Shown here piece after piece: positions 1 through 9,704 of a stretch of DNA of 64,000 nt (its first letter is position 1; every line of letters starts with the position of its first letter). Source of the stretch: Aeromicrobium chenweiae (GTDB lineage: Bacteria; Actinomycetota; Actinomycetes; Propionibacteriales; Nocardioidaceae); NCBI RefSeq assembly GCF_003065605.1, contig NZ_CP026952.1, positions 3,162,001 to 3,226,000 of the forward strand, in the 5' to 3' direction. Made by a program: the position numbers and the translations under genes. The notes beneath the pieces are model-generated. The model had not been told where the DNA came from, searched no databases, and worked only from the letters and a program-made list of their open reading frames with translations.

Positions 1-1506
1 CAGGCCGAAGCCGTGCCAGAGGCCGAGGTGGGTGTCGTGCGCGCCGGCGGGGAACTGGTGGGTGTACGGCTCGAAGACGTGGGTGAGGGCCGATCCGGCG
101 AATCCGAGGGCGACCGTGAACACCGTCAGGATCACGGGCGCGATGAGGAAGCCGCGGGGGACCGGGGCGAAGAGCGTCTCGGTCGCGTCGGGCTTGGTGG
201 CGAACGCGCCCCAGAGGAAACGGACCGTGTAGGCGACCGTGAGCACCGTGCCGAGGATGACGCCGACCAGGACGAGCACAGCCGCGAGCGGGGACAGGTC
301 CGGGCGGTCGTCGGCCGCGTCGAGCAGCGAGGCGAAGACGCCCTCCTTGGCGACGAAGCCGAGCAGCGGCGGCAGTCCCGCCATCGACGCGCCGGCGACG
401 AGAGCGGTGCCGAACAGGACCGGGGCGGTCCGACCGACCCCGGACAGCATGCGCAGGTCGCGGGTCCCGGCCTGGTGGTCGACGATGCCCACCACGAGGA
501 ACAGTGTCGCCTTGAACAAGGCGTGGGCCAGCAGCATCGCCATCCCGGCGAGGGCCGCGGCCCGGGTGCCCACGCTGAACACGACAAGCAGGAACCCGAG
601 CTGGCTGACGGTGCCGTACGCCAGCAGGAGCTTGAGGTCGTACTGCCGCAGCGCCCGCCAGCCGCCCAGCAGCATCGTGCCGACGCCGAGGACCAGCACC
701 ACCTCGTGCCACCCCGGGGTGCCCGCGAACGCGGGAGCGAGCAGGGCCACGAGGTACACGCCGGCCTTCACCATCGACGCCGCGTGCAGGTAGGCGCTGA
801 CCGGGGTGGGCGCGGCCATCGCGCCCGGGAGCCAGAAGTGGAACGGGACCAGGGCGGACTTGCTGAGCGCTCCGACCAGGATCAGCACCACTGCCACTGC
901 GGTGGCCGTTCCCGTCGGCGGGTCGGCGAGGATCTCGCTGATGCGGTGCGTCCCGGCCTCCTGGCCGAGCACGAGCATGCCCACGAGCATCGCCAGTCCG
1001 CCCAGCGTGGTCACGATGAGCGCCTGCATCGCGGCCTGGCGGCTGGCCCGCTTGGCGGGGTCGCTGCCGATCAGCAGGTAGGAGAAGACCGTGGTCAGCT
1101 CCCAGAAGACGTAGAGGATCAGCAGGTCGTCACACAGGACGAGACCCAGCATCGAGCCCGCAAAGGCGACGAAGCTCCCCGCGAAGGCCGGGAGGGCCGG
1201 GTCGTCGTCGGAGAAGTACCAGGCGCAGTAGGCGAGCACCAGGGTGCCGATGCCGGTCACGATCAGCGTCATCAACCACTGCAGCGCCCCCATGCGGAAC
1301 GCCAGGTCGACACCCAGGCTCGGAATCCAGCTGACCACGTCGCTCGTGGCCTTGCCGTCCCGGATGTCGGCGGTGTGGCTGAGCGCCCAGCCGAAGCTGA
1401 CCAGGGGCACCGCTGCCAGGACCAGGAAGGCGCGGCTGCGAAGCGCGGAGACGAGCCAGGGCGCCATCGCCGCAGCCAGGAAGTGCGCGGCGATCAGCGG
1501 GATCAA
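1..1506 (-). CDS. mrpA: Mrp-type Na+/H+ antiporter subunit A, N-terminal part (cut by window edge)
   Basis: About 502 residues are visible; the C-terminal half lies outside the window. It is a hydrophobic multi-spanning protein of the proton-translocating NuoL/MrpA family. The motif KSALVPFHFWLPGAMAAPTP and the following SAYLHAASMVKAGVY are the conserved Lys/His channel region, and the remark WELTTVFSYLLIGSD is typical of MrpA. The start is TTG at 1506, chosen because GGAGGA sits 7 nt upstream and the protein begins with a membrane helix. It lies 31 nt behind the SpoIIE-type gene on the same strand, so the two may be cotranscribed. MrpA forms the large subunit of the multi-subunit antiporter in the plasma membrane, so mrpC-G genes are expected beyond the left edge. 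NuoL is an alternative, but the context and sequence favour MrpA. Confidence 0.88.
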   Translation of the reverse strand, partial: MIPLIAAHFLAAAMAPWLVSALRSRAFLVLAAVPLVSFGWALSHTADIRDGKATSDVVSWIPSLGVDLAFRMGALQWLMTLIVTGIGTLVLAYCAWYFSDDDPALPAFAGSFVAFAGSMLGLVLCDDLLILYVFWELTTVFSYLLIGSDPAKRASRQAAMQALIVTTLGGLAMLVGMLVLGQEAGTHRISEILADPPTGTATAVAVVLILVGALSKSALVPFHFWLPGAMAAPTPVSAYLHAASMVKAGVYLVALLAPAFAGTPGWHEVVLVLGVGTMLLGGWRALRQYDLKLLLAYGTVSQLGFLLVVFSVGTRAAALAGMAMLLAHALFKATLFLVVGIVDHQAGTRDLRMLSGVGRTAPVLFGTALVAGASMAGLPPLLGFVAKEGVFASLLDAADDRPDLSPLAAVLVLVGVILGTVLTVAYTVRFLWGAFATKPDATETLFAPVPRGFLIAPVILTVFTVALGFAGSALTHVFEPYTHQFPAGAHDTHLGLWHGFGL

Positions 1507-1537
1507 CGAGTGCTCCTCCAGAGGGGGCCGGGGGGTC

Positions 1538-4500
1538 TCAGTCTAATGGTCGCCTCAGCTCGGCCGTCACCCGCAGTCCCTGCTGGTCGTCGACCGTCCA
1601 CGCGTCGCACAGCTGGTCCACGATGGCCAGTCCCCTGCCGCGCACCCCCGCGCGCGTGAGCTCCAGCGCCTGCAGCTCGGCGGACTTCCCGCCGTCGCAG
1701 ACGCTGATGCGCAGCACGTCGTCGGCGATGCACCAGGAGACGTCGAGGGTGTCGTCGCCGCTCGGCCGGCCGTGCTCCAGTCCGTTGGCGGCGAGCTCCC
1801 CGAGCACGAGCTCGGCGTCGATGACGAAGGACTCGCCGAAGCCGAGACCCTCGAGCTCGTCCACCAGCCGGCGTCGCGCGACCCCGGCGCTCGTGGCGTC
1901 GAACGGCAGCCGCAGGCTCGTGCGGGGGTCGTCGTCGGCATGCGTGTGGGGTGCGGGCACCGAGCACGCCTGCTCGACGACGTTGTCCGGGACGCTCTCC
2001 GGTCCGGCGGCCGCAGGGCGCGGCCGGTCCTGGGGGTGCAGCCGGACGGCGACGAGCGCGACGTCGTCCTCCGGCTGCTCGGGGAGCATCCGGGCGAGCA
2101 GCTGGTCGCACAGCTCGTCCTGGTCCAGGCCTGCGGCGATGAGCTCGGCGAGGACGGCCTGGAGCTGGGCCACCCCGTCGTCCAGGCTCTGGCCGCGGCG
2201 CTCGACCAGGCCGTCGGTGTAGAGCAGGACCGTGCAGCCTCGGGAGAGCTCCAGCACCGACTCGGTGCGTGACGTCTCCGGCACCAGACCGAGCAGCAGG
2301 TCGGCCCGGTCCGGCCACAGCGCCGTGACCGTCACGTCGCGGGGATCGACCGACGTCACGCGGTCCGTGGTCTCCGGGGTCTCCGGCGCCTCGGGATGCA
2401 CCGCGATGAGCGGCGGCGGATGACCTGCGTTGGACCACCGGAGCCTGGTCACACCGGCGTCCCGCTCCTCGGGGGTCTGCTCCAGGCGCGCGACGACGGC
2501 GGTCGCCATGGTCTCGATCTGCAGGGTCTGCACGGCCTCGTCCACCCGTTGCAGGACCTCCGCCGGGCCGGCACCGGTCGTCACGGCGATCCCCCGGAGC
2601 AGACCACGGACCTGCCCCATCGCGGCCGCCGCGGCCGTGTCATGACCCACGACGTCACCGATGACGATGTTGGTGGCGCCGTCGGTCTGCAGGAACGCGT
2701 CGTACCAGTCGCCGCCGACCTGGGCCACCTCCGCCGACGGCTCGTACCGGACCGACACGTGCAGGTGGTCCGGCTCCGGCGGCGCGGTCATGAGGCTGCG
2801 CTGCAGGCCCTCGGCGAGGTCGCGCTGCTCGGCGTACAGCCGGACGTTGTCCAGGGCCACCCCGGCCCGGCTCGCGACGTCGACGAGATCGGCGATGTCG
2901 GCGCCCGTGAAGCCGATGCTGCCCGCGCCGCGGAAAACCGTCAGCAGGCCGATCGTGCGTTCGCGGCCACGCAGCGGCAGGACGAGCGTCGACGTGGGGT
3001 CGAGCCGCTGGAAGACCTCCCGCGCCTCGCCCGGCTCCAGGACCGCGGAGATCGCGCGCGCCGCGTCCTGGTCGACGAAGACCGGACGGTTGTCCCGGAC
3101 GGCCTGGGCCAGGAACGAGTCGTCGCTGAGCGAGGGGATGCGCAGCTCGAGGTACCGGTCGACCAGCGGACGGTACGCGGGGTCCGCGTGCCAGCCGGCG
3201 ACGTCGCGCAGCCCGCGGCGCCAGACGTCGCGGCCCTCGGCCGACCCCGTCCCGGCAGACACGTGCGGAGTCGAGTAGTCGATCAGCGTGACGGCACTCC
3301 AGTCCGCCCACGGACCCACCACGACCTCCGCGAGGTGGGCCACGGCGAGCTCCTCGTCGAGGGTGCCGGTCAGGACGTCCGTGATGCTCGACAGCAGCCT
3401 CGCCCGTTCGGCGGCGCTCTCGGCCCGTTCCTGCGCACGCCGGCGCTCGGTCACGTCGACGAAGTAGACGGCCAGCCCGTCCGGCGCGGGCCATCCCCGC
3501 ACCTCGTACCAGCGGTCGAGCGGGGGCGGGTAGTACGCCTCGAACTCGACCGGCTCGCCCGTCTCGACCGCTCCGCGGTAGTGCGCCTCGAAGTCGCTGT
3601 CGACCGCGTCGGGGAACAGGTCCCAGATCACGTCGCCGACGATCGGCGAGCCGATGCCGCCGAGCAGCCGGTGCGCCTCGGAGTTGAGGAACGTGAAGCG
3701 CCACTGGGGGTCGAGCTGGAAGAACGCCATGGGCATGGCCTCCAGCAGCCGGGCGACGCGGGCCTCCCCCTCCTGGACCGCCGTCGTGTCGTACGCCGCC
3801 CCGAGCAGGCGCACCGCCGCACCGTGCGGACCCGCCAGAGCACGGCCACGGGCGGTCACCCACCGGACGACGCCGTCGGGCAGCACGACCCGGTACTCGG
3901 CGGCGTACGTGCCGCAGGTCTCGACGGCCGTCGTGAGCGCGTCCGCCACGCGGGCACTGTCGTCGGGGTGGACCAGCTGGTGGAAGGACTCGACGTCGGC
4001 CCCGAAGACCTCGTCGCCCAGGCCGAAGAGCTCGCGGATCCGGTCGTCCCACCGCACCTCACCGGTGCCGATGCTCCAGTCGAACGCGCCGACGCCGGCC
4101 GCGTCGACCGCGAGCTGCCAGACCAGCCGCTCGTCCTCGTGCTCGTCGGAGAGCACCGCGAGCTGCAGCTCGGTGACCGCGGACGTCCCGAGCTGTTCCA
4201 ACAGCTGCAGGTCCTGGTCGGACCACTCGCGCGGACCCGGGCCGTAGACGCACAGCACGCCGACCGGCTGGTCCCGCACCACGAGCGGCACGCCGAGGTA
4301 GGAACGCAGGTTGCCGGCCCGCACCGCGGCGAGGTCGCGCAGCCGGTCGTCGTCCAGCGCGTCGAAGACCATCATCGGGACTCCGCCGCCGGCGGTGACG
4401 GCGCACACCGCGCCGTCCGCCGGGGTCTCCACACCGACGTCGTCGAGCGAGGCCCCCACGCCGCCGACGATGGTCTGCACGTCCGAGATCAGCGACACGT

Positions 4501-4657
4501 GCGCCGACGGCGTGTCGAGCAGCCGGGCCGCGAGCGCCGCCACCTGGGCCAGGGCGGTCTGGTCGCCCGCCGCAGCCGTCAGCTGACGGACGAGGTCGTC
4601 CCTCGCGCCGGTGTCGCCGCGCAGCCCCGCGAACGGGTTGGCGCTGTCGGTGGTCAC
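1538..4657 (-). CDS. GAF-PAS-PAS-GAF-SpoIIE phosphatase with C-terminal HATPase
   Basis: A 1039-residue multidomain signalling protein. In order: GAF (about 30-165), two PAS domains (about 175-290 and 300-410), a second GAF (about 430-590), a PP2C/SpoIIE phosphatase domain with VGGDWYDAF, DVVGHD and LLYTDGLVERR (about 610-840), and a C-terminal histidine-kinase-like ATPase domain with ELVLGELAANGLEHG and GRGLAIVDQLCDAW (about 900-1035). Such proteins usually dephosphorylate anti-anti-sigma factors, and the HATPase resembles RsbW-type anti-sigma kinases, so one protein may carry both opposing activities. No membrane segment is seen, so it is probably cytosolic. The GTG start (VTTDSANPF) is preferred because the upstream in-frame extension has shadow-like composition and GGGGG precedes the GTG. 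The sensed signal and target sigma factor are unknown. Confidence 0.88.
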   Translation of the reverse strand: MTTDSANPFAGLRGDTGARDDLVRQLTAAAGDQTALAQVAALAARLLDTPSAHVSLISDVQTIVGGVGASLDDVGVETPADGAVCAVTAGGGVPMMVFDALDDDRLRDLAAVRAGNLRSYLGVPLVVRDQPVGVLCVYGPGPREWSDQDLQLLEQLGTSAVTELQLAVLSDEHEDERLVWQLAVDAAGVGAFDWSIGTGEVRWDDRIRELFGLGDEVFGADVESFHQLVHPDDSARVADALTTAVETCGTYAAEYRVVLPDGVVRWVTARGRALAGPHGAAVRLLGAAYDTTAVQEGEARVARLLEAMPMAFFQLDPQWRFTFLNSEAHRLLGGIGSPIVGDVIWDLFPDAVDSDFEAHYRGAVETGEPVEFEAYYPPPLDRWYEVRGWPAPDGLAVYFVDVTERRRAQERAESAAERARLLSSITDVLTGTLDEELAVAHLAEVVVGPWADWSAVTLIDYSTPHVSAGTGSAEGRDVWRRGLRDVAGWHADPAYRPLVDRYLELRIPSLSDDSFLAQAVRDNRPVFVDQDAARAISAVLEPGEAREVFQRLDPTSTLVLPLRGRERTIGLLTVFRGAGSIGFTGADIADLVDVASRAGVALDNVRLYAEQRDLAEGLQRSLMTAPPEPDHLHVSVRYEPSAEVAQVGGDWYDAFLQTDGATNIVIGDVVGHDTAAAAAMGQVRGLLRGIAVTTGAGPAEVLQRVDEAVQTLQIETMATAVVARLEQTPEERDAGVTRLRWSNAGHPPPLIAVHPEAPETPETTDRVTSVDPRDVTVTALWPDRADLLLGLVPETSRTESVLELSRGCTVLLYTDGLVERRGQSLDDGVAQLQAVLAELIAAGLDQDELCDQLLARMLPEQPEDDVALVAVRLHPQDRPRPAAAGPESVPDNVVEQACSVPAPHTHADDDPRTSLRLPFDATSAGVARRRLVDELEGLGFGESFVIDAELVLGELAANGLEHGRPSGDDTLDVSWCIADDVLRISVCDGGKSAELQALELTRAGVRGRGLAIVDQLCDAWTVDDQQGLRVTAELRRPLD

Positions 4658-4784
4658 CGGAGCACCCCCGCTGCGGTCTCGTACGACGCCGCGATCTCCA
4701 CCCACATGCCGCTCACCTTTCACAGCTCTTGCCCGGAGCGACACATGCGGCTCAAGTCCCCAGAATCCTAACGCCCCCCGCGGC

Positions 4785-6323
4785 TCATGAGTCGCCGAGG
4801 ACCATGCCGCCGGCGATCCAGCCCACGGCGGTGACCGGCGCCGCGGAGCTGCCGGACAGCTGCCGCGGCAGGACCGAGGCGTCGACCACCCGGAGCCCGT
4901 CCGTCCCCCGGACGCGCAACCGGTGGTCGACGACGTCGTCGTCCGCCGGGCCCATCGCGCACGAGCCGACCGCGTGGTAGATCCCGCCCCCGGATCGCAG
5001 CGCATAGCCGACGACGTCCTCGGGCGTCGCCACCGTGGGGCCGGGGAACACCTCGTCCGCCACGAGGTCGGCGAGCGGTCCCGTGGCCACGACGCGGCGA
5101 GCGTGCTCGAGGATCGAGCCGGTCGCGGCCCGCTCCGCCTCGTGCTCGAGATAACGCGGCGCGACCACCGGGACGGCGTCTGCGCCCAGGTGGACGCTCG
5201 AGGGGGTGGTCGGCCGCACTGCGTAGCCGGTGAACAACATCCCCGAGTACGGCGCCAGCTGCATGCGCGCAGACGTCTCGTCGAGCGCCATGGGCACCCA
5301 GACGCCCTGGACGTCGGGGCGGTCCACGGCGGGCGAGGACCGGAACACGCTCACCACGTCGTACCCGCTGGTCGCCACCGGTCCGCGACGGGTGGCCAGG
5401 TAGCGGGCGCCCTCGACCAGCTGCTTCGGCCGGGTGTTGAGCCGCTCGGTCGGACCGCGGCGATCGCGGAAGCGGACCTGCATGCTCACGGCGCGCTGCT
5501 CGATCATCCGCTCGCCCACGTTCGAGCTCTCGACCACCGGCGTCACCCCGGCTGCCGTGAGGACGTCCGGGCGACCGATCCCGGAGCGCTCGAGCAGCAA
5601 CGGGCTCTCGACCGCGCCGGCTGCCACGAGCACCTCCCGCCGGGCACGCACCTCGATCATGCGACCGCGCCGTTCGACGAGCACGCCCACGGCGCGGGTC
5701 CCGTCGAGCAGCACCCGGTCGACCCGGGCACGGGTCAGGACCGTCAGGCTGCCCTGGCGGCCGGACGGGCGGAGGAGCGCGGCCGCGGTGACGCGGCGGC
5801 CGTCCCGGATCGTGGCCGGCGTGAAGCCGATGCGCTCGTCGTCGGCAGCGTTGACGTCGTCGGTGCGTCGCAGCCCGAGCGAGGCGGCGGACGAGAAGAG
5901 CGCCTCGGTCACGTCGTCGCCCTCTGTCGGGACCGAGACCCCCAGCCGCCGCTCGAGCGATGCGTACGCGTCCGCGAACGCCCGCGCGTCCCAGCCCGGG
6001 TTGCCCGCCGCCGCCAGCGCGTCGGCGTCGGCCCGGGAGCCACGGACCCACATCATCCCGTTGACCAGCGTCGAGCCGCCGACCCCGCGTCCGCGCATCC
6101 AGACCTCGGCGTCGCCACCCGCGACGGCCCGCGTCGGGTACCGGTGGGTGTAGGTCTTCGAGCGGAGCGTGACGTAGAAGGCGCGAGGGACGGCGATCAG
6201 CGGGTTGCGCGCCGGTCCGCCGTGCTCGACCAGCAGGACCGACACCCCCGGCTCCGCCGCCAGGCGGCCCGCCAGCGCGCAGCCGGCGGCGCCGGCCCCC
6301 ACGACCAGGTAGTCCGCGATCAC
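4785..6323 (-). CDS. mftG: Mycofactocin-associated GMC oxidoreductase MftG
   Basis: A 512-residue FAD-dependent GMC-family oxidoreductase. The N-terminus has the dinucleotide-binding motif VVGAGAAG, then GGSTLVNGMMWVRG; near the C-terminus, YHAVGSCAMG carries the expected active-site histidine. MftG proteins are reported to reoxidise mycofactocinol and pass electrons towards the respiratory chain. The GTG start at 6323 overlaps the mftF stop by 4 nt (GTGA), which fixes the start and indicates translational coupling. It is the last gene of the mft operon; 127 bp separate it from the SpoIIE-type gene. Confidence 0.93.
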   Translation of the reverse strand: MIADYLVVGAGAAGCALAGRLAAEPGVSVLLVEHGGPARNPLIAVPRAFYVTLRSKTYTHRYPTRAVAGGDAEVWMRGRGVGGSTLVNGMMWVRGSRADADALAAAGNPGWDARAFADAYASLERRLGVSVPTEGDDVTEALFSSAASLGLRRTDDVNAADDERIGFTPATIRDGRRVTAAALLRPSGRQGSLTVLTRARVDRVLLDGTRAVGVLVERRGRMIEVRARREVLVAAGAVESPLLLERSGIGRPDVLTAAGVTPVVESSNVGERMIEQRAVSMQVRFRDRRGPTERLNTRPKQLVEGARYLATRRGPVATSGYDVVSVFRSSPAVDRPDVQGVWVPMALDETSARMQLAPYSGMLFTGYAVRPTTPSSVHLGADAVPVVAPRYLEHEAERAATGSILEHARRVVATGPLADLVADEVFPGPTVATPEDVVGYALRSGGGIYHAVGSCAMGPADDDVVDHRLRVRGTDGLRVVDASVLPRQLSGSSAAPVTAVGWIAGGMVLGDS

Positions 6324-7717
6324 CTGCCAGGACCTCCACGGACGACGGAGTCCCGACGCGGCAGCAGGCACGCCACCGAGCGCTCACGCACGGCCCCCCA
6401 CCACACGCCCGCACCGTAGGCCAGGTCGTCGGCGCGCCGGGCCAGCGTGAACCGCAGGACGTCCAGGTCCGTCCCCGACGACCGGTGGGTGGCCACCCCG
6501 TCGGCGAGCACCATCACGGCGACCGCGCGGCGGGCACGCGGCGAGACGACGGCCAGGACGGCCGTGACCGGCCACCAGTGCCGCAGGGCAAGACCCGACG
6601 CCTGCTTCGCCAGGGCGACGTCCGCGGTGCGCGCGAGGCCGAGACGCTGCTGGAAGGAGAGCTCGGGGAGCCGCCGGCCGGCGTCGTGGAGGGTCCACGC
6701 GCTGAGCCCGGCGGCGATCGCCCACGACCACCGGCGCTGCAGCAGGACGCCGGCGACCGTCAGGGTGCTGGTCGGGGACAGGATCGCGGGCGCCACCTTG
6801 TCACCGTGCCGCTGCGCCAGCAGGGCGGCGGACGTGCCGTAGAAGGCCTTGCGGCCGAGCCAGCTCCTCACGGTGCGCCGCACCTCGTGGCCCACCTCGA
6901 CCTCCGCGACGTAGCGGACCCGGTGCCCGGCGTCGTGCAGCCGCCAGACGAGATCCACGTCCTCGCCGCAGCGCAGCCGCGGGTCGAATCCGTCGCCGAG
7001 CAGCTCGACCCTCGCGACCAGGCACGCGCTGGGGACGTACGCGACGGGCGACCACGGGCGGACGGTCGCGGACCGGGGACCGAGATCGAGCGACCCCATG
7101 GCGTCGTCGTACCGCTCGAACCACCGCGTGCCACCGTGCGACCGGATGCGCGGCGCGGCAGCGGCCAGGCCAGGATCGGCGAAGTGGGCGGCCAGCTGCC
7201 CGAGCGCCGACGGCGCGACCTCCACGTCGGAGTCGACGAAGGCGACCAACGGCGTCCGGACCGAGCGCAGCCCGGCGTCCCGTGCGGCGGCGGGGCCCAC
7301 GTTGCGGTCCAGCCGCACCAGCGCTGCACCGTGCCGCTCCACCACCTGGGCCAGGGCCCGCGGATCGGCCGACCCGTCGTCGACGACGACACACGCGACG
7401 TGCCCCGACAGCGACGTCAGCAGGCGGTCCACACCCCTGGCGTTGTCCTTGACGGGCACCACCACCGTCACCGAGTCCGGGCCCGGCGCAGCGCCGACGT
7501 CCGGCACCGGGTCCGCCAGGTCGAGGTCGAGCAGGCGCGCCGCGAGCATCGCGGTGACCGGCGAGGAGACCACCAGCGAGCGGTCGGCCAGCAGCGACCG
7601 GGCCGTGGCGGACAGCCGCAGGAAGCGCCAGCCGGCCGGCACCACCGGGCCCAGCTCGACGTCGTCGTGGAGACGGACGGCGAACCCGTCGGGCAGCGCG
7701 GTGGCGCCGGGCGTCAC
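6320..7717 (-). CDS. mftF: Mycofactocin glycosyltransferase MftF
   Basis: A 465-residue GT2-family glycosyltransferase. The motifs are VVVPVKDN, VVDDGSAD and FVDSDVEVAP (nucleotide-sugar and DXD-type metal binding, about residues 90-190), then CGEDVDLVWRLHDAG. The N-terminal part resembles a mycofactocin-specific accessory domain and the C-terminus holds hydrophobic segments. The family attaches a glucan chain to premycofactocin. The GTG start at 7717 overlaps the mftE stop as GTGA, and the stop overlaps mftG. Confidence 0.92.
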   Translation of the reverse strand: MTPGATALPDGFAVRLHDDVELGPVVPAGWRFLRLSATARSLLADRSLVVSSPVTAMLAARLLDLDLADPVPDVGAAPGPDSVTVVVPVKDNARGVDRLLTSLSGHVACVVVDDGSADPRALAQVVERHGAALVRLDRNVGPAAARDAGLRSVRTPLVAFVDSDVEVAPSALGQLAAHFADPGLAAAAPRIRSHGGTRWFERYDDAMGSLDLGPRSATVRPWSPVAYVPSACLVARVELLGDGFDPRLRCGEDVDLVWRLHDAGHRVRYVAEVEVGHEVRRTVRSWLGRKAFYGTSAALLAQRHGDKVAPAILSPTSTLTVAGVLLQRRWSWAIAAGLSAWTLHDAGRRLPELSFQQRLGLARTADVALAKQASGLALRHWWPVTAVLAVVSPRARRAVAVMVLADGVATHRSSGTDLDVLRFTLARRADDLAYGAGVWWGAVRERSVACLLPRRDSVVRGGPGR

Positions 7718-8436
7718 CGCGCTGGGGCGGTCGAGGGCTGGAGCAGCATGCCGCGCGCGTTCGTCTCGGCGTGGCGGATCCGCTGGACGATGTCGTCCAT
7801 CATCACCGCCAACGTCGCCGCGCCCTGCTCGGCCGAGGCTCCGGCCGGGTCGCCCAGCACGCCGTTCGGCGAGACGGCGCCGATGCCGCCGGCCATCATG
7901 AGCGGCAGGATGTCGGCCAGGGGGCGGGTCTCCCCCGCCTCCGCCCGGTCCAGCCGCACCGAGCCCGGACGAAGGTGCAGCATCAGCGACGTCTCGGTGA
8001 TGCCCGCGTGGAGGTCGACCTCCTCCGTCGCGCACGGGACCCAGGCGACGTCGTGCTCCTCGGCGATCATCTGGAACGTCGCCTTCGCGAGCGAGGAGAC
8101 GTTGCCGCCGTGCGCGTTGACGAACACGATCCGTCCCGCCCAGGTGCTCATGGACCGGACCAGCTCGATGACGAAGCCGTGCAGCGCCTCGGAGCCGATC
8201 GAGCAGGTCCCGGCGAAGGACTGGTGCTCGCCGCTGGCCCCGTACGAGACGGGCGGAGCGACGAGCACGTCACCTCCGAGGGCGTCCGCCACCGCGTCGG
8301 ACACCGCCACCGCGATGGCGGTGTCCGTGTCGAGCGGCAGGTGCGGCCCGTGCTGCTCGATCGACCCGACCGGGACGAGCACGAGCGGTGCCGGACCGAT
8401 CTCGGTCCAGGTCGCATCGGCGAGCGGTGCACTCAT
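7714..8436 (-). CDS. mftE: Mycofactocin precursor peptidase MftE (creatininase family)
   Basis: 240 residues. VGSIEQHGPHLPLDTDTAIA and FVNAHGGN are the metal-binding signatures of the creatininase family. MftE releases the C-terminal dipeptide-derived core (AHDP) from the MftC-modified MftA peptide. It has an ATG start and lies one base from the mftD stop side of the operon, with a 4-nt overlap with mftF. It is an ordinary length for the family. Confidence 0.94.
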   Translation of the reverse strand: MSAPLADATWTEIGPAPLVLVPVGSIEQHGPHLPLDTDTAIAVAVSDAVADALGGDVLVAPPVSYGASGEHQSFAGTCSIGSEALHGFVIELVRSMSTWAGRIVFVNAHGGNVSSLAKATFQMIAEEHDVAWVPCATEEVDLHAGITETSLMLHLRPGSVRLDRAEAGETRPLADILPLMMAGGIGAVSPNGVLGDPAGASAEQGAATLAVMMDDIVQRIRHAETNARGMLLQPSTAPAR

Positions 8437-8437
8437 G

Positions 8438-9685
8438 TCAGGCCGTCGCCTGGGACGCGACGTCGGACGCCACGGCGGCCGGTCCGGCCGAGCCGAGGCG
8501 GCGCTCGAAGCCGTCCGGGATGACGAGGTGGTCGCGGCTGAGCTCGTCGATCGACGACAGACCCATGCCCAGCAGGGCGGAGTCGACGCCGCCGCGCAGG
8601 ATGTCGATGACGTTGCCGACGCCCTGCTCGCCGTTGGCCGCGAGGCCCCAGAGGTACGCGCGCCCGATCATCACCGCGCGGGCGCCCATCGCGACCGCCT
8701 TCACCACGTCGCTGCCGCGGCGGATGCCGCCGTCGAGGAGGACCTCGATCTCGTCACCGACCGCGTCGGCGATCGCCGGCAGCGTGCGGATCGGGGCCGG
8801 CGTGCCGTCGAGGTTGTTGCCGCCGTGGTTGGACACCGAGATCGCCGTGACCCCTGCGTCCACCGCGCGCCGGGCGTCGTCCACGCGGCAGACGCCCTTG
8901 AGCATGAACGGCTTGCCGCTGAGCTGGTGCCACTGCTCGCGCATCCACTCCACGTCGTCCCACGTCGGGGGCGGCGTGGTCATCCACTCGTAGTAGGCAC
9001 CGAAGAACGTGGGGCCCTTCTGCTCGCCGGGCGCGGCCAGGTTGGGCGCGGTCAGGTCGGGCAGGTTGGTCGCGAACGACTTCAGCCAGCGCGGCTTGCG
9101 GACGACCTGCGGGGCGAACTTGAGGGCGGTCTTGAAGTCGACCTTCTCGGGGATCTCGGGGCTGCCCCAGTCGCGGCCCATCGAGAACGACCAGTCGAGG
9201 GTCGCGATGAGTCCGACCGCTCCGGCGGCGTGCGCACGCTGCATGCGCTGGATCATGACGTCGCGGTCACCGGTCCAGTACATCTGGAAGAAGGTGCTGG
9301 GCGCGACCGCCGTGACCTCCTCGATCGACTTGCTCGCGAAGTTGGACAGGCTCATGACCGTCCCGCGGGACGCCGCGGCCTTGGCGACGGCGACCTCTCC
9401 CTCGGGGTGGACGGCCTGGACGCCCGTGGGCGAGATGATGACGGGCAGGGAGACGTCCTGACCCATCACGGTCGTGCTCATCGAGCGCTCGGGACGGTGC
9501 CCCGCGACGTGCGGGGCGAAGCCGAGCTCCATGAACGCGGCCTCGTTGTCGGCGGTGGACTGGCCGCGCTCGGAGCCGGCGACGAGGGCGCCGTACACCG
9601 AGGACGGCAGACGCTTCTTGGCGCGACGCTGGGCGACGGCGACGGACTCGAACCAGGGGTTCTGGGCCCAGGGATTCTTCGACAT
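8438..9685 (-). CDS. mftD: Mycofactocin system FMN-dependent dehydrogenase MftD
   Basis: 415 residues of the alpha-hydroxy-acid dehydrogenase (LldD-like) family. An FMN-binding TIM barrel is visible, with SVSNHGGNNLDG holding the catalytic His and LLDGGIRRGSDVVKA the phosphate loop. In the pathway it oxidatively deaminates AHDP to premycofactocin, giving the redox-active alpha-keto amide. The ATG at 9685 (MSKNPWAQNPW) is chosen over upstream in-frame codons because it gives the family N-terminus, and the 19-nt gap to mftC leaves room for a ribosome site. Confidence 0.94.
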   Translation of the reverse strand: MSKNPWAQNPWFESVAVAQRRAKKRLPSSVYGALVAGSERGQSTADNEAAFMELGFAPHVAGHRPERSMSTTVMGQDVSLPVIISPTGVQAVHPEGEVAVAKAAASRGTVMSLSNFASKSIEEVTAVAPSTFFQMYWTGDRDVMIQRMQRAHAAGAVGLIATLDWSFSMGRDWGSPEIPEKVDFKTALKFAPQVVRKPRWLKSFATNLPDLTAPNLAAPGEQKGPTFFGAYYEWMTTPPPTWDDVEWMREQWHQLSGKPFMLKGVCRVDDARRAVDAGVTAISVSNHGGNNLDGTPAPIRTLPAIADAVGDEIEVLLDGGIRRGSDVVKAVAMGARAVMIGRAYLWGLAANGEQGVGNVIDILRGGVDSALLGMGLSSIDELSRDHLVIPDGFERRLGSAGPAAVASDVASQATA

Positions 9686-9704
9686 GGTGCAGGTTCTCGT
9701 TTCG

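Noticed and set aside
2396-4771. Long plus-strand open frames opposite the SpoIIE-type gene (and similar frames throughout the window)
   Set aside because: They have Arg/Gly/Ala/His-rich shadow composition, no family motifs and lie entirely opposite well-supported genes; high GC leaves few chance stop codons.
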